Positions 16,052 to 24,156 of a stretch of DNA of 64,000 bases are shown piece by piece. The DNA is from Bradyrhizobium sp. CB1015 (GTDB lineage Bacteria > Pseudomonadota > Alphaproteobacteria > Rhizobiales > Xanthobacteraceae), in the NCBI RefSeq assembly GCF_025200925.1, contig NZ_CP104174.1:2976001-3040000 (forward strand), in the 5' to 3' direction. The notes beneath the pieces are model-generated. The model was given only the letters and a program-made list of their open reading frames with translations, had not been told where the DNA came from and made no database searches. Made by a program: the position numbers and the translations under genes. How positions within the stretch are numbered: the first letter of the stretch is position 1; each line of letters begins with the position of its first letter.

Positions 16052-17281
16052 TCACTTGCTCGCTACCGCAAGACCGTTGCCGACCGCAAGCAATCCCACC
16101 ACCGAAACCAGCGCGAAGCCGAGCCCGGCAAGAAACGTTCCCGCCGGTCCATAGGCGTCCCACAGCGCACCCGCGATCACGCTCGCAGCCAGCAAGGCAA
16201 GCCCGGTGAACAGGTTGAAATAGCCGAAGGCGGTGCCGCGCAAGGCGGGCGGCGCGGCGTCGGCGACAAGGGCGGAGAGCAGCCCCTGCGACAGCCCCAT
16301 ATGCAGCCCCCACAGCACGACGCCGAGCGCGAGGCCAGCCAGATTCGGCAACAGCGCCAGCACGAGGTCGGCGCCGGCGAGGAAGACGAGGCCGAGCGCG
16401 AGCAGGCCGGTCCGGTTGATTCGGTCCGAGAGCACGCCGGCCGGATAGGCCGAGAGCGCGTAGACGACATTCATCAGTACCAGCACGGCCGGCACCCACA
16501 TCACATTGAGGCCGATGTTCTGCGCGCGCAGGATCAGGAAGGCCTCGCTGAAGCGCGCGAGCGTGAACACCACGCCCACGGCGACGACGCGCCAATAGAC
16601 CGCTCCGAGCTGGCGCATCGCGGCGAGATTGAGCGGATTTTCCGCAGGTTTTCGGCTCGGATCGGGCTCCGGCTCCTTCACCGCGAACGCGATCAACCCA
16701 AAGGACAGGAATGCCGGCAGCACCGCCACCCAGAATACGAGGGCGAAATTGTCTGCCGTCCACCACATCAGGCCGATCGCCGCGAGCGGCCCGACGAAGG
16801 CGCCGATCGTGTCGAGCGATTGCCGCAGGCCAAAGCTTGCGCCGCGCAGGCCGACGGGGGCGATATCGGCGATCAGCGCATCGCGCGGCGCGCCGCGAAT
16901 GCCCTTGCCGACGCGATCGATGAAGCGCGCGGCAACCAGCCATCCGACGCTGGGCGCGAGCGGGAACAGCGGCTTGGTGAAGGCGGCCAGCCCATAGCCG
17001 AGCGCGGCGAGCAGCTTGCGGCGGCCGAGCCAGTCCGACAGCGCACCGGAGAAGATCTTGGTGATCGAGGCGGTCGCCTCGGCAATGCCCTCGATGAAGC
17101 CGACGGTGAGCGTGGAGGCGCCGAGCACGGTGACGAGATAGACCGGCAGCAGCGCGTGGATCATCTCGGAGGAGATGTCCATCAGCATCGAGACGAAGCC
17201 GAGCACCCAGATTCCCCTGGGCAGCGTGGTGCGCACGGCCTTCGGTGTCGTCATCGTCACGTCTTCGTCGTCCCCTGGCAT
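16052..17281 (-). CDS. MFS transporter, first gene of fluoride-riboswitch operon
   Basis: From ATG 17281 (MPGDDEDV) the protein has 409 residues; ATG 17254 is also possible. It has about 12 membrane helices, with the MFS loop motif GALSDWLGRRK between helices 2 and 3 and the related GVLSDRINRTG between helices 8 and 9. FIDRVGKGIRGAPRDALIAD is typical of a bacterial MFS subgroup without a firmly known substrate. Being first behind a fluoride riboswitch, it may export fluoride or a fluoride-stress metabolite, or replace one. This is inference; no substrate can be read from the sequence. Confidence 0.85.
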   Translation of the reverse strand: MPGDDEDVTMTTPKAVRTTLPRGIWVLGFVSMLMDISSEMIHALLPVYLVTVLGASTLTVGFIEGIAEATASITKIFSGALSDWLGRRKLLAALGYGLAAFTKPLFPLAPSVGWLVAARFIDRVGKGIRGAPRDALIADIAPVGLRGASFGLRQSLDTIGAFVGPLAAIGLMWWTADNFALVFWVAVLPAFLSFGLIAFAVKEPEPDPSRKPAENPLNLAAMRQLGAVYWRVVAVGVVFTLARFSEAFLILRAQNIGLNVMWVPAVLVLMNVVYALSAYPAGVLSDRINRTGLLALGLVFLAGADLVLALLPNLAGLALGVVLWGLHMGLSQGLLSALVADAAPPALRGTAFGYFNLFTGLALLAASVIAGALWDAYGPAGTFLAGLGFALVSVVGLLAVGNGLAVASK

Positions 17282-17307
17282 TCGCTCGCCGACCTTCGTC
17301 ATCAGGC

Positions 17308-17349
17308 AACAAAAAACCCGCCATCGGCGGGTATGTCCATGCTCCCGCC
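17308..17349 (-). terminator. Riboswitch-controlled intrinsic terminator with antiterminator
   Basis: On the minus strand CCCGCC-GAT-GGCGGG is followed by six T (genome 17311-17331), a classic intrinsic terminator located before the MFS start. The 5' arm CCCGCC can instead pair with GGCGGG further upstream (genome 17344-17349), giving an antiterminator. This mutually exclusive pairing is the usual expression platform of a transcriptional ON riboswitch. Confidence 0.8.
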
Positions 17350-17380
17350 AAAGGCCGAGGCTCAAGATGCCTCTCCTCCA

Positions 17381-17444
17381 GCAGGAGTCATCAGCCCACG
17401 AGGTCATCGACCGCCGGGCGGTTGTCGGGGGACTCCATCCCCAT
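17381..17444 (-). promoter_or_regulatory. Fluoride riboswitch (crcB RNA motif)
   Basis: On the minus strand GGGGATGGAGTCCCCC (from 17442) forms the first hairpin with loop ATGGAGT. CGCCC and GGGC (17416-17420, 17394-17397) form the second stem, and the conserved CTGATGACTCCTGC (17394 to 17381) closes the aptamer. Loop bases GGAGT pair with ACTCC of this tail as the diagnostic pseudoknot. These elements and their order match the known crcB motif, whose 3' part reads GGGCTGATGGCCTCTAC in Thermotoga. It precedes an MFS gene and two crcB genes, and a terminator lies between. A TTGTCC with a weak -10 (TAGGGT) is found about 30 bases upstream. Confidence 0.92.
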
Positions 17445-17513
17445 CTGTGCGACCAACCCTAGCATGGAAATCGTGCCGGACAAGTGGGCGGGACCGTGCC
17501 TCCACTGGCAGCT

Positions 17514-17590
17514 GTCATTCCGGGGCGATGCGCAGCATCGAACCCGGAATCTCGAGATTCCGGTCCTCGCTTCGCGAGTCCCGGAATGAC
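17514..17590. repeat. Palindromic repeat, family B, copy 2
   Basis: Its first 50 bases are identical to the copy at 11996. The right arm ends CCCGGAATGAC. It lies between the fluoride-operon promoter region and the divergent DUF1194 gene, so it separates two divergent promoters. Confidence 0.88.
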
Positions 17591-17747
17591 GGCTCATGTG
17601 ATCGCGCCTGTTCCCCCTTGTCATCGCTATGGCCAAACGACGGCAACACGCAGCAGCAATGCACTCGATTGTGAAGCGCGAGCGATCTTCGGCCTTTGCG
17701 GCAAGCCGATTGCATGTCACCATCGCGTCATACGACGGGAGACTGCG

Positions 17748-18602
17748 ATGCGTTTGCTGTTCTCGATCGGGGCTGTGCTGGTGGCCGGCATGTTTGCCGG
17801 AGGGGGCATCGCGGCACCAGGACCCAAATTCGAATCGTCCAGAAATCAACCGCAGCGGCTTGCGGCCGACAAGGACGCGCAGACCGTCGATGTCGAGCTG
17901 ATCCTCGCGGTCGACGTGTCCTACTCCATGGACATGGACGAGCTCGCGATCCAGCGCGAGGGCTACGCCCAGGCGATCCAGTCGAAGGAGTTCCTGCAGG
18001 CGCTGAAGCTCGGCCCGAACGGCCGTATCGCGGTGACCTATTTCGAGTGGGCCGCCTCCAGCGACCAGAAAATCATCATTCCCTGGCGGCTGGTCGATGG
18101 TCCGGAGACGGCGGACGCGGTTGCCGCCGAGATCATGAAGACGCCGATCCGGCGCGCTTCGCGCACCTCGATCTCCGGCGCGATCAACTTCGCGATGCCG
18201 CTGTTCGACGAGGATCCCTATCGCGGCCTGCGCCGTGTCATCGACATTTCCGGCGACGGTCCGAACAACAATGGCGGTCCGGTCACGGTGGCGCGCGATG
18301 CCGCCCTGGAGAAGGGCATCGTCATCAACGGCCTGCCGATCATGGTCAAGGAGCCGTCCTATTCGACCATGGATATCGACAATCTCGATTTCTACTACGA
18401 GGACTGTGTCATCGGGGGGCCGGGCTCCTTCGTCATCACGATCAAGGACCGCGACAAGTTCAAGGAAGCGATCCGCACCAAGCTGCTGATGGAAGTCGCC
18501 GGCCGCACGCCGGAGCGCCCGGTGATGCGCGTCGCCGACAAGGAGCCCCGCGTCAATTGCCTCATCGGCGAGAAGATCTGGTCCGATCGCTGGGGACGGT
18601 GA
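17748..18602 (+). CDS. DUF1194 protein, von Willebrand factor A-like
   Basis: From ATG 17748 behind GGGAGACTGCG the protein has 284 residues. A signal peptide covers roughly residues 1-23 (MRLLFSIGAVLVAGMFAGGG). The VWA-like domain begins VELILAVDVSYSMDMDE, with a DxSxS MIDAS metal site, and continues to ISGDGPNNNGGP. The family is exported and of unknown function; metal-dependent protein adhesion is inferred from the fold. It is divergent from the fluoride operon, with a family B repeat between. Confidence 0.88.
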   Translation: MRLLFSIGAVLVAGMFAGGGIAAPGPKFESSRNQPQRLAADKDAQTVDVELILAVDVSYSMDMDELAIQREGYAQAIQSKEFLQALKLGPNGRIAVTYFEWAASSDQKIIIPWRLVDGPETADAVAAEIMKTPIRRASRTSISGAINFAMPLFDEDPYRGLRRVIDISGDGPNNNGGPVTVARDAALEKGIVINGLPIMVKEPSYSTMDIDNLDFYYEDCVIGGPGSFVITIKDRDKFKEAIRTKLLMEVAGRTPERPVMRVADKEPRVNCLIGEKIWSDRWGR

Positions 18603-18689
18603 GGGGCGGGGTTTTCGGCGGGATCATGCCCGACGGTTGCGGCCGGTGACGAAATATCCGCCGGCGGATTCGTCAGGACGGCATAGCGG

Positions 18690-19535
18690 TTACGGCGCTG
18701 TCCCGTCGGGTTGCGTCAGCGTTTTCAATTGCCAGTCGACCTGCCGCAGCATTGCGCAGGCCTGTGCGAAACCGCCATCAGCGACGAGTTGCCAGATCTG
18801 GTCAGACTGCTCCACCAGGTACGGGATCGTCAGCGGCAAGCCCGCTGCCTCCTGTAGCGCCCCCTTCTCGTTGATCAGATAGCGCTCGTTCAGTGCGAAC
18901 AGGACCTGCGCCACGCAGGCGAGCGACCTGTAGAGACATCCGGCGATGTGGCTCCGCTCGTGACCTGCGGCGGCGAGCTCGGCGTTCTCGATGCTGAACA
19001 GGATTTCCCACTGGAAGCGCCGGATCAGGGCGCTGCGCAGAGGCTTCGGATAGGGCAGCGCGATTGACTTGAGCCGGGCGATCACGCCGTTCGGATCGTG
19101 CAGGGGCTGACAATACGCGATCTCGCCCATCCAGATCGCCGAGCAGAAGCCGTGCGGATGGCCGGGCTGGTAATCTATGGTGACCACGCCGGCGCCGCAG
19201 GATTCCATGACGGACTCGACCGCGTCGGCGTTGCGGTAGAGCAGGTCGATCTTGCGGCCTTCCACCGAAAGCCAGGCGCCGCCGACGATCCATGGGCCCC
19301 ATTCTCCGACGGGCGTCACCGTCGTGGCGGCGGGATCGTCAGCGATCGTCTTCGCAGCGGCCAGCACCCGTTCGGTGTCCAGCGGAATCGCCGTCTTGAA
19401 ATAAAGTCCGATATCGTAGTCCGAAGCCGCGTGCGCGCGGCGGCGCGCGCGCGAGCCGCCGAGCACGACAGCTTGAACGCCCGGTACGTCGGCAAGAACA
19501 CATGTCAGGCGGGCGAGCAATGGATCATGCGGCAT
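18690..19535 (-). CDS. Nucleotidyltransferase-domain protein
   Basis: The 281-residue protein has the minimal nucleotidyltransferase motif near the N-terminus: GGSRARRRAHAASDYDIGLY supplies GS...DxD for metal and nucleotide binding. The C-terminal part is helical and resembles substrate-binding domains of antibiotic or small-molecule nucleotidyltransferases. No substrate can be assigned. It stands alone between the DUF1194 gene and a divergent secreted-protein gene at 19646. The third carboxylate may be Asp in RKIDLLYRN. Confidence 0.75.
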   Translation of the reverse strand: MPHDPLLARLTCVLADVPGVQAVVLGGSRARRRAHAASDYDIGLYFKTAIPLDTERVLAAAKTIADDPAATTVTPVGEWGPWIVGGAWLSVEGRKIDLLYRNADAVESVMESCGAGVVTIDYQPGHPHGFCSAIWMGEIAYCQPLHDPNGVIARLKSIALPYPKPLRSALIRRFQWEILFSIENAELAAAGHERSHIAGCLYRSLACVAQVLFALNERYLINEKGALQEAAGLPLTIPYLVEQSDQIWQLVADGGFAQACAMLRQVDWQLKTLTQPDGTAP

Positions 19536-19645
19536 GAGGCGCGGTTCCCCGAAAGACCTGCGGCCGCGACGGCGGCGCGGTCACTCCGCTGGCATTGATG
19601 ATGGTCGGGGAGTATAGTTTCGCAGTATCTTAGACGGTAGCCAGA

Positions 19646-20245
19646 ATGCTCGACCTTGCACGTTCATGCGCTCTTGCAGCTCTCGCCGTGCTCTGCCTCG
19701 GCGGAGAGGCGGTCCATGCGCAAGTCGCGCCGCTGCGATATTGGATTCCCGGCGGGCCTTTCGGCTTGGGCGGTGCTGCCGGCCTGAGCTCCGAAACCTT
19801 TGGCAACTTTGCGAGCTCCAACTACGGAGAGGCCGATTGGCGTACGAGCGCTGCGAACGGCTTCTTCATCGGCCGCGAACGCGCCGATTTCGGATTGAAC
19901 GGCTTCAACCAGGCGGGCTCGTTCGGCAATTACAGCGCGCTCTCTTATGACAGCACGCAATTCGGCTATCAGATGAAGACCGCGGGCGGCATGCCCGTCA
20001 CCTTCTTTGCTGGCTTCGACACGCTGAAATACGGCAACGGCATCGGCAGCTCGCTGGCGCCGCTCACCTCCGGCGCCGCGCCCGGCTATGGCGGGTTTGC
20101 GGGTGTCGAATTCAAGCCGACCTCAAATCTCAGCCTGTCGTTCGGCGTCGGCTACACCCAGCAGGATTCGGGCCGCATGGACAGCGACATCAGATCGAAC
20201 ATGCTGCCCGGCGAATCGCCGGCGCTGAGCGGCCTTCGGCGTTAG
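19646..20245 (+). CDS. Secreted hypothetical protein, possible outer-membrane beta structure
   Basis: The 199-residue protein has a signal peptide ending at AVHAQ (about residue 26). The rest is rich in Gly, Ser, Phe and Tyr with alternating hydrophobic stretches such as MPVTFFAGFDTLKYG and NLSLSFGVGYTQQDSG, as in small outer-membrane barrels. I do not recognise a named family. Its TAG stop (20243-20245) is the left edge of a family A palindromic repeat. Confidence 0.65.
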   Translation: MLDLARSCALAALAVLCLGGEAVHAQVAPLRYWIPGGPFGLGGAAGLSSETFGNFASSNYGEADWRTSAANGFFIGRERADFGLNGFNQAGSFGNYSALSYDSTQFGYQMKTAGGMPVTFFAGFDTLKYGNGIGSSLAPLTSGAAPGYGGFAGVEFKPTSNLSLSFGVGYTQQDSGRMDSDIRSNMLPGESPALSGLRR

Positions 20246-20345
20246 AGCACGATCCGGAAAAGTGTGTAGCGGTTTTCCGAAAAGATCATGCTCCAACAAT
20301 AACGTAAAGCGCGATGACGATTTACCCTAATCGCATCGCGCTTTA
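20243..20345. repeat. Palindromic repeat, family A, long form
   Basis: Left unit TAGAGCACGATCCGGAAAAG pairs with CCGAAAAGATCATGCTC. The right unit AAAGCGCGATGACGA pairs with TCGCATCGCGCTTTA. Left edge TAG is the stop of the + gene. On the minus strand the right edge supplies TAA, the stop of the nitroreductase gene. Confidence 0.9.
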
Positions 20346-21422
20346 GGATCGCATCACCAGCTCCGGTGGACGCCGCGGCGATTTCGGCAGGCTTGGGCCG
20401 GCTCCGAAACGCATCACGATATCAGGGCGCCGTTCGCCGAGTCCGAGCCAGGTTGCAAATTGCGGCCTCAGCGTCGCAACTTCGACCGGCTGGTTGACGA
20501 AGGAATATTTCAGTCCGAGCGCGGTCGCCTGCAAGCCGAAGCGCTGGCAGGCGCGGCCGACCGCGATCCAGTGCGAGGTGTCGCTGCGATCGGCCGCAAG
20601 CACGACGACGCCGGCCGAGCTGTCGAGCTCCTCGCGGTATTTCTTGTTTTCTCCGCTCTCGGTGAAGAACAGCTTCAGAAGCGGCCGTGCGATCCACGAC
20701 GGCAGCGCGGGATTTCCCGAGGCGGGCGCGAACAACCCGTCCATGGTCGCGAGTGCCTCCGCCTCGTTGAAGCGGATCCAGTCCACGAGCTCGCGCATGA
20801 AGGCCTTGTCGCGCATTTGCGCCGAATTGCCTTCGAGCACATAGTCGGTAACCTTAGCCATTCCGGCACGCTCGGTGATCAGGATCGCCGCAACGCCGGG
20901 TTCGCGGCAGGCGTTCTCGAGCTGGCGCAGGATCTCGGGCGCGGCAGGCTTGCCGGCGAAGGCCGCGCGGGTGCATTGCCTGACGGGAATAGCATCGGCC
21001 AGGGCCGATGCGGCAGGAGGGGCCTCGTCGAGCGTGATTACGACACGATCGCCATCGACGACCGGATCGGCACGCCAGCCCAGTGTGGCCGCGGCGAGGA
21101 TGAGGTTTTCGGCAGCACAGCCGAGACTGACGAAGAGGTGATGATCGTCGGGATCGACCGCCGGACAGCGCCGCGAGACGTCAGGCGCGATCGTGATGAC
21201 ATTGCCGCGGGCGGAGAAAAGCCACGGCTGGGTGTTGTGGCTGTTGGCCGCAAGCGTCGCAAACCGGACGAGCTCGCGATCCCTGGGCGCTGCTTGCAGC
21301 GGAGCCCGTGACGCGTTGATGGCCTCGTCATAGGTCACCGCCGCCAGCGCGGCAGAGGGGGCGCCGATCGCCGCCGCAGAGAGCCCCAGCGCGGTCGTGA
21401 TGAATTGTCGCCGGTTAGCCAC
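20343..21422 (-). CDS. Tat-exported nitroreductase-family protein
   Basis: The 359-residue protein begins MANRRQFITTALGLSAAAIG, a twin-arginine signal with the RRxFI motif and a hydrophobic stretch. The rest resembles the Acg/nitroreductase flavoprotein group: LAANSHNTQPWLF is the FMN-phosphate region and HWIAVGRACQRFGLQAT the second cofactor segment. Export through Tat fits a protein that binds FMN before crossing. The substrate is unknown. Its TAA stop lies in the palindromic repeat at 20243-20345, so the gene ends inside the repeat. Confidence 0.82.
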   Translation of the reverse strand: MANRRQFITTALGLSAAAIGAPSAALAAVTYDEAINASRAPLQAAPRDRELVRFATLAANSHNTQPWLFSARGNVITIAPDVSRRCPAVDPDDHHLFVSLGCAAENLILAAATLGWRADPVVDGDRVVITLDEAPPAASALADAIPVRQCTRAAFAGKPAAPEILRQLENACREPGVAAILITERAGMAKVTDYVLEGNSAQMRDKAFMRELVDWIRFNEAEALATMDGLFAPASGNPALPSWIARPLLKLFFTESGENKKYREELDSSAGVVVLAADRSDTSHWIAVGRACQRFGLQATALGLKYSFVNQPVEVATLRPQFATWLGLGERRPDIVMRFGAGPSLPKSPRRPPELVMRS

Positions 21423-21521
21423 GCCTGTCCGCTCCGCTTCGATTGCGCGAGGGCATTCTTAGCGCCGGCCGAGGGCGGAGCGATTGACCAGTATCAAGGC
21501 TGCCGGCGACGAGTTTTCAGC

Positions 21522-22769
21522 CTACCGCACGAACCGCGCCACCAGCTCGACATGCGGCGTGTGGCGGAACTGGTCCACCGGCACCACGGCATCCAGCCGA
21601 TAGCCGCCGTCGATCAGCAGCCGTGCGTCGCGGGCAAAGGTTGCGGCGTTGCAGGACACGGCGATCACGACCGGCACCTTGCTCGCCGCAAGCTTCAGCG
21701 CCTGCGCCTGCGCGCCCTGGCGCGGTGGATCGAACACCACGGCGTCGAAGTCGCGCAGCTCCTGCGGCACCAGGGGACGTCGGAACAGATCGCGCGGCTC
21801 GGCCTTGATCGGCTTCAGGCCCGGTGTGCGCGCGGCTTTCGCCAGGGCCGCGACGGCACCCGCGTCGCTGTCATAGGCGGTGACGCGGGCCTTCTGGGCG
21901 AGCCTTAGCGCGAACGGGCCGACGCCGCAGAAGAGGTCGAGAACCTCCTTGGCCTTGCCGATGCGCTCGGCGACGAGCGCGGCGAGCGTCTCCTCGCCCG
22001 CCACCGTCGCCTGCAGGAACGAGCCCGGCGGCAGCGTCACCTCGGCGCGGCCCATCCTCACCGTCGGTGGCAGCCGTTGCAGCACCAGCTCGCCATGCCG
22101 CGTCAGCCGCGCCAGGCGATGCTGCTCGGCGACGCGCGACAGCGCCGTGACCAGCGCCGTCGGCAGCGGGCCGGAGCCGCGCATGTCGACATCGAGGCCG
22201 CCTGCGGTCGCGGTGACCTGGATATCCAATGGCTTGGTCACCGGCATTTTGGACGTCAGCGGCTCCGCCAGCGCCCAGGCGGCATCGAGTGCGCCGTCGA
22301 GCGCGGGATCGAGGATCGGACAACGATGGATCGGGATGACGTCGTGCGAGCTTGCGGCCGAGAAGCCGACCTTGAGGATATCGTGCGTGCCGAACCGGCC
22401 GTGCAGCGTGATGCGCCGGCGCCCGGCACCGTGGGCGTCGACCAGCGGCGCCACCTCGCAATCGACGCCGGCCTGCGCCAGTGTTTCGACCACGATATTG
22501 CGCTTCCAGGCGCGATACGGCTCGGTCGCCCAATGCTGGATCGCGCAGCCGCCACACACGCCGAAATGCGGACAGAATGGCTCGACGCGTTCCGGGCTTG
22601 CGACCTCCACCGCCAGCAGCTTGCGGCGGTCGGGATGATGGCCTGCGACGTGATCGACCTCGACGGTCTCGCCGCCGAGCGCGTAGGGCACATAGATTGC
22701 TTCGCCGGCGTCGAGGCAGACGCCGTCGCCGCGATGGCCGACATGATCGATCGTGATGCGCTCAACCAC
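21522..22769 (-). CDS. RNA (uracil-5-)-methyltransferase, RlmD/TrmA family
   Basis: Starting at GTG 22769 ([11 protein letters not shown]) the protein has 415 residues. The N-terminal part is a short TRAM-like domain. The [4Fe-4S] ligands are [10 protein letters not shown] plus Cys in IHRCPILDP. The SAM domain has [16 protein letters not shown] and FDPPRQGA, and the catalytic Cys is in [12 protein letters not shown]. The family makes m5U in 23S rRNA or tRNA; the exact position is not predictable. It overlaps the end of tlyA by eight bases, so it is translationally coupled. Confidence 0.9.
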   Translation of the reverse strand: MVERITIDHVGHRGDGVCLDAGEAIYVPYALGGETVEVDHVAGHHPDRRKLLAVEVASPERVEPFCPHFGVCGGCAIQHWATEPYRAWKRNIVVETLAQAGVDCEVAPLVDAHGAGRRRITLHGRFGTHDILKVGFSAASSHDVIPIHRCPILDPALDGALDAAWALAEPLTSKMPVTKPLDIQVTATAGGLDVDMRGSGPLPTALVTALSRVAEQHRLARLTRHGELVLQRLPPTVRMGRAEVTLPPGSFLQATVAGEETLAALVAERIGKAKEVLDLFCGVGPFALRLAQKARVTAYDSDAGAVAALAKAARTPGLKPIKAEPRDLFRRPLVPQELRDFDAVVFDPPRQGAQAQALKLAASKVPVVIAVSCNAATFARDARLLIDGGYRLDAVVPVDQFRHTPHVELVARFVR

Positions 22770-23496
22770 GGCGCGCGCCCAGGAAGAATTCGATGTTGCC
22801 GTCGCCGCCGGTGATCGGCGAGGGGAATATTTCGATCTCGGTGCAGCCGAGCGAAGCGGCGAACGCCGCGATGTCGTCGCAGATCTCCCGGTGCACGGCG
22901 GCATCGCGGATGATGCCCTTCTTGTTGTGCTTCCTGTCCGCCTCGAATTGCGGCTTGATCAGCGCCAGCAGGCTCATCGGCGCGGCCGCCAGCGACAGCG
23001 CGACCGGCAGCACCGTCTTCAGCGAGATGAAGCTGACGTCGATGACGACGACATCGGGACGCGCCGGCAGGCGCTTGCCTTCATAGCTGCGGATGTCGGT
23101 CTCCTCCATCGACACGATCTTGGGATGATCGCGCAGCGAGGGATGCAGCTGGCTGGTGCCGACATCGATCGCGAACACCAGGCTCGCGCCGTTCGCCAGC
23201 AGCACCTCGGTAAAGCCGCCGGTGGAGGCGCCGACGTCGAGGCAGACATGGTCCTCGATGTCGATCGGGTATCGCTCCAGCGCGCCGGCAAGCTTGACGC
23301 CGCCGCGGGAGACGTAGGGGTGCGCGGGCTCGGCCTGGATCACCGCATCCTCGGCAATCGTCTCCGAGGGTTTGGCGACCTGCTTGTCGTCGGCCCTGAC
23401 CAGCCCGGCTTCGATGGCCGCGCGGGCCCGCGCCCGGCTCTCGAACAGGCCACGCTCGACCAGCAATACATCCGCACGCTTGCGGGGAGGGGGCAT
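22762..23496 (-). CDS. tlyA: TlyA-family rRNA 2'-O-methyltransferase
   Basis: The 244-residue protein has an N-terminal S4 RNA-binding domain ([20 protein letters not shown]) and a C-terminal FtsJ-like domain with the SAM motif [16 protein letters not shown], then [10 protein letters not shown]. The family methylates ribose of 16S and/or 23S rRNA cytidines. The N-terminal S4 domain is present, as in the longer type. It overlaps the next RNA methyltransferase gene and probably shares its transcript, giving a small rRNA-modification operon. Confidence 0.9.
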   Translation of the reverse strand: MPPPRKRADVLLVERGLFESRARARAAIEAGLVRADDKQVAKPSETIAEDAVIQAEPAHPYVSRGGVKLAGALERYPIDIEDHVCLDVGASTGGFTEVLLANGASLVFAIDVGTSQLHPSLRDHPKIVSMEETDIRSYEGKRLPARPDVVVIDVSFISLKTVLPVALSLAAAPMSLLALIKPQFEADRKHNKKGIIRDAAVHREICDDIAAFAASLGCTEIEIFPSPITGGDGNIEFFLGARRG

Positions 23497-23521
23497 AGGT
23501 TCACTCGAGAGGGACTGGCAC

Positions 23522-24076
23522 TTATGTAGCGATCAATCGCGCGGCCGCCATCCGGACGCAAGTCTCGAACGCGATGAGGTCGTGCCAGACGTCGATCGGC
23601 ATCGTTGCCGGCGTCACCAGCGGGCAGCCGTGCAGCTCCAGCGCATGGATCATCATGAGGTTGTCGGTGAGGCCGAAGTCCTCGACCGTCAGCCCCTGGG
23701 CATCGACCAGCCGTCCCTCTTCGGAGGTGACCTCCATGAAGCGCGAGACGCGGTCGGCATAGGCGGCGCCGTCGTTGGAATAGGCGAGACAAAACTTGCC
23801 GCGACCGGCCATGTAGCCAAGCTCATAGACGGTGCCGGGATCGGCGCCGGCGCCGCGGAACGGCGTGAGATTGGCGATGATGGCATCGGCCGCGTCCATC
23901 ATCGCCTCGTTGCCGCAGAAAATCTGCCGCGAGGCGTCGGGCGCGGCGGGATCGATGGCATTGTCGAGCGGATTGAGGCCGGTGAGGCCGTGCGCTGCGC
24001 AAATATCGACCTTGCGCCGGCCGATCTCGACCGCATCCGGCAGGAACACGTCGGGGCCTGCCAGATAGATTTTCAT
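23522..24076 (-). CDS. Nucleoside 2-deoxyribosyltransferase
   Basis: The 184-residue protein begins MKIYLAGPDVFLPDA, the family's IYLAGP nucleoside-binding motif. It has DAADAIIANLTPFRG and PGTVYELGYMAGRGK, which contains the catalytic Glu. It exchanges bases between deoxynucleosides, or acts as an N-glycosidase on nucleotides. It lies 25 bases upstream of tlyA on the same strand, so cotranscription is likely. A small palindrome (CACCTCTCCC/GGGAGAGGTG) precedes it. Confidence 0.88.
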   Translation of the reverse strand: MKIYLAGPDVFLPDAVEIGRRKVDICAAHGLTGLNPLDNAIDPAAPDASRQIFCGNEAMMDAADAIIANLTPFRGAGADPGTVYELGYMAGRGKFCLAYSNDGAAYADRVSRFMEVTSEEGRLVDAQGLTVEDFGLTDNLMMIHALELHGCPLVTPATMPIDVWHDLIAFETCVRMAAARLIAT

Positions 24077-24156
24077 GGAGTGCGGCCTGCCGATGCGAAG
24101 CGCGGTGCGACACCTCTCCCCATAGGGAGAGGTGGGATTCAGTGCCCGTACGGCAA

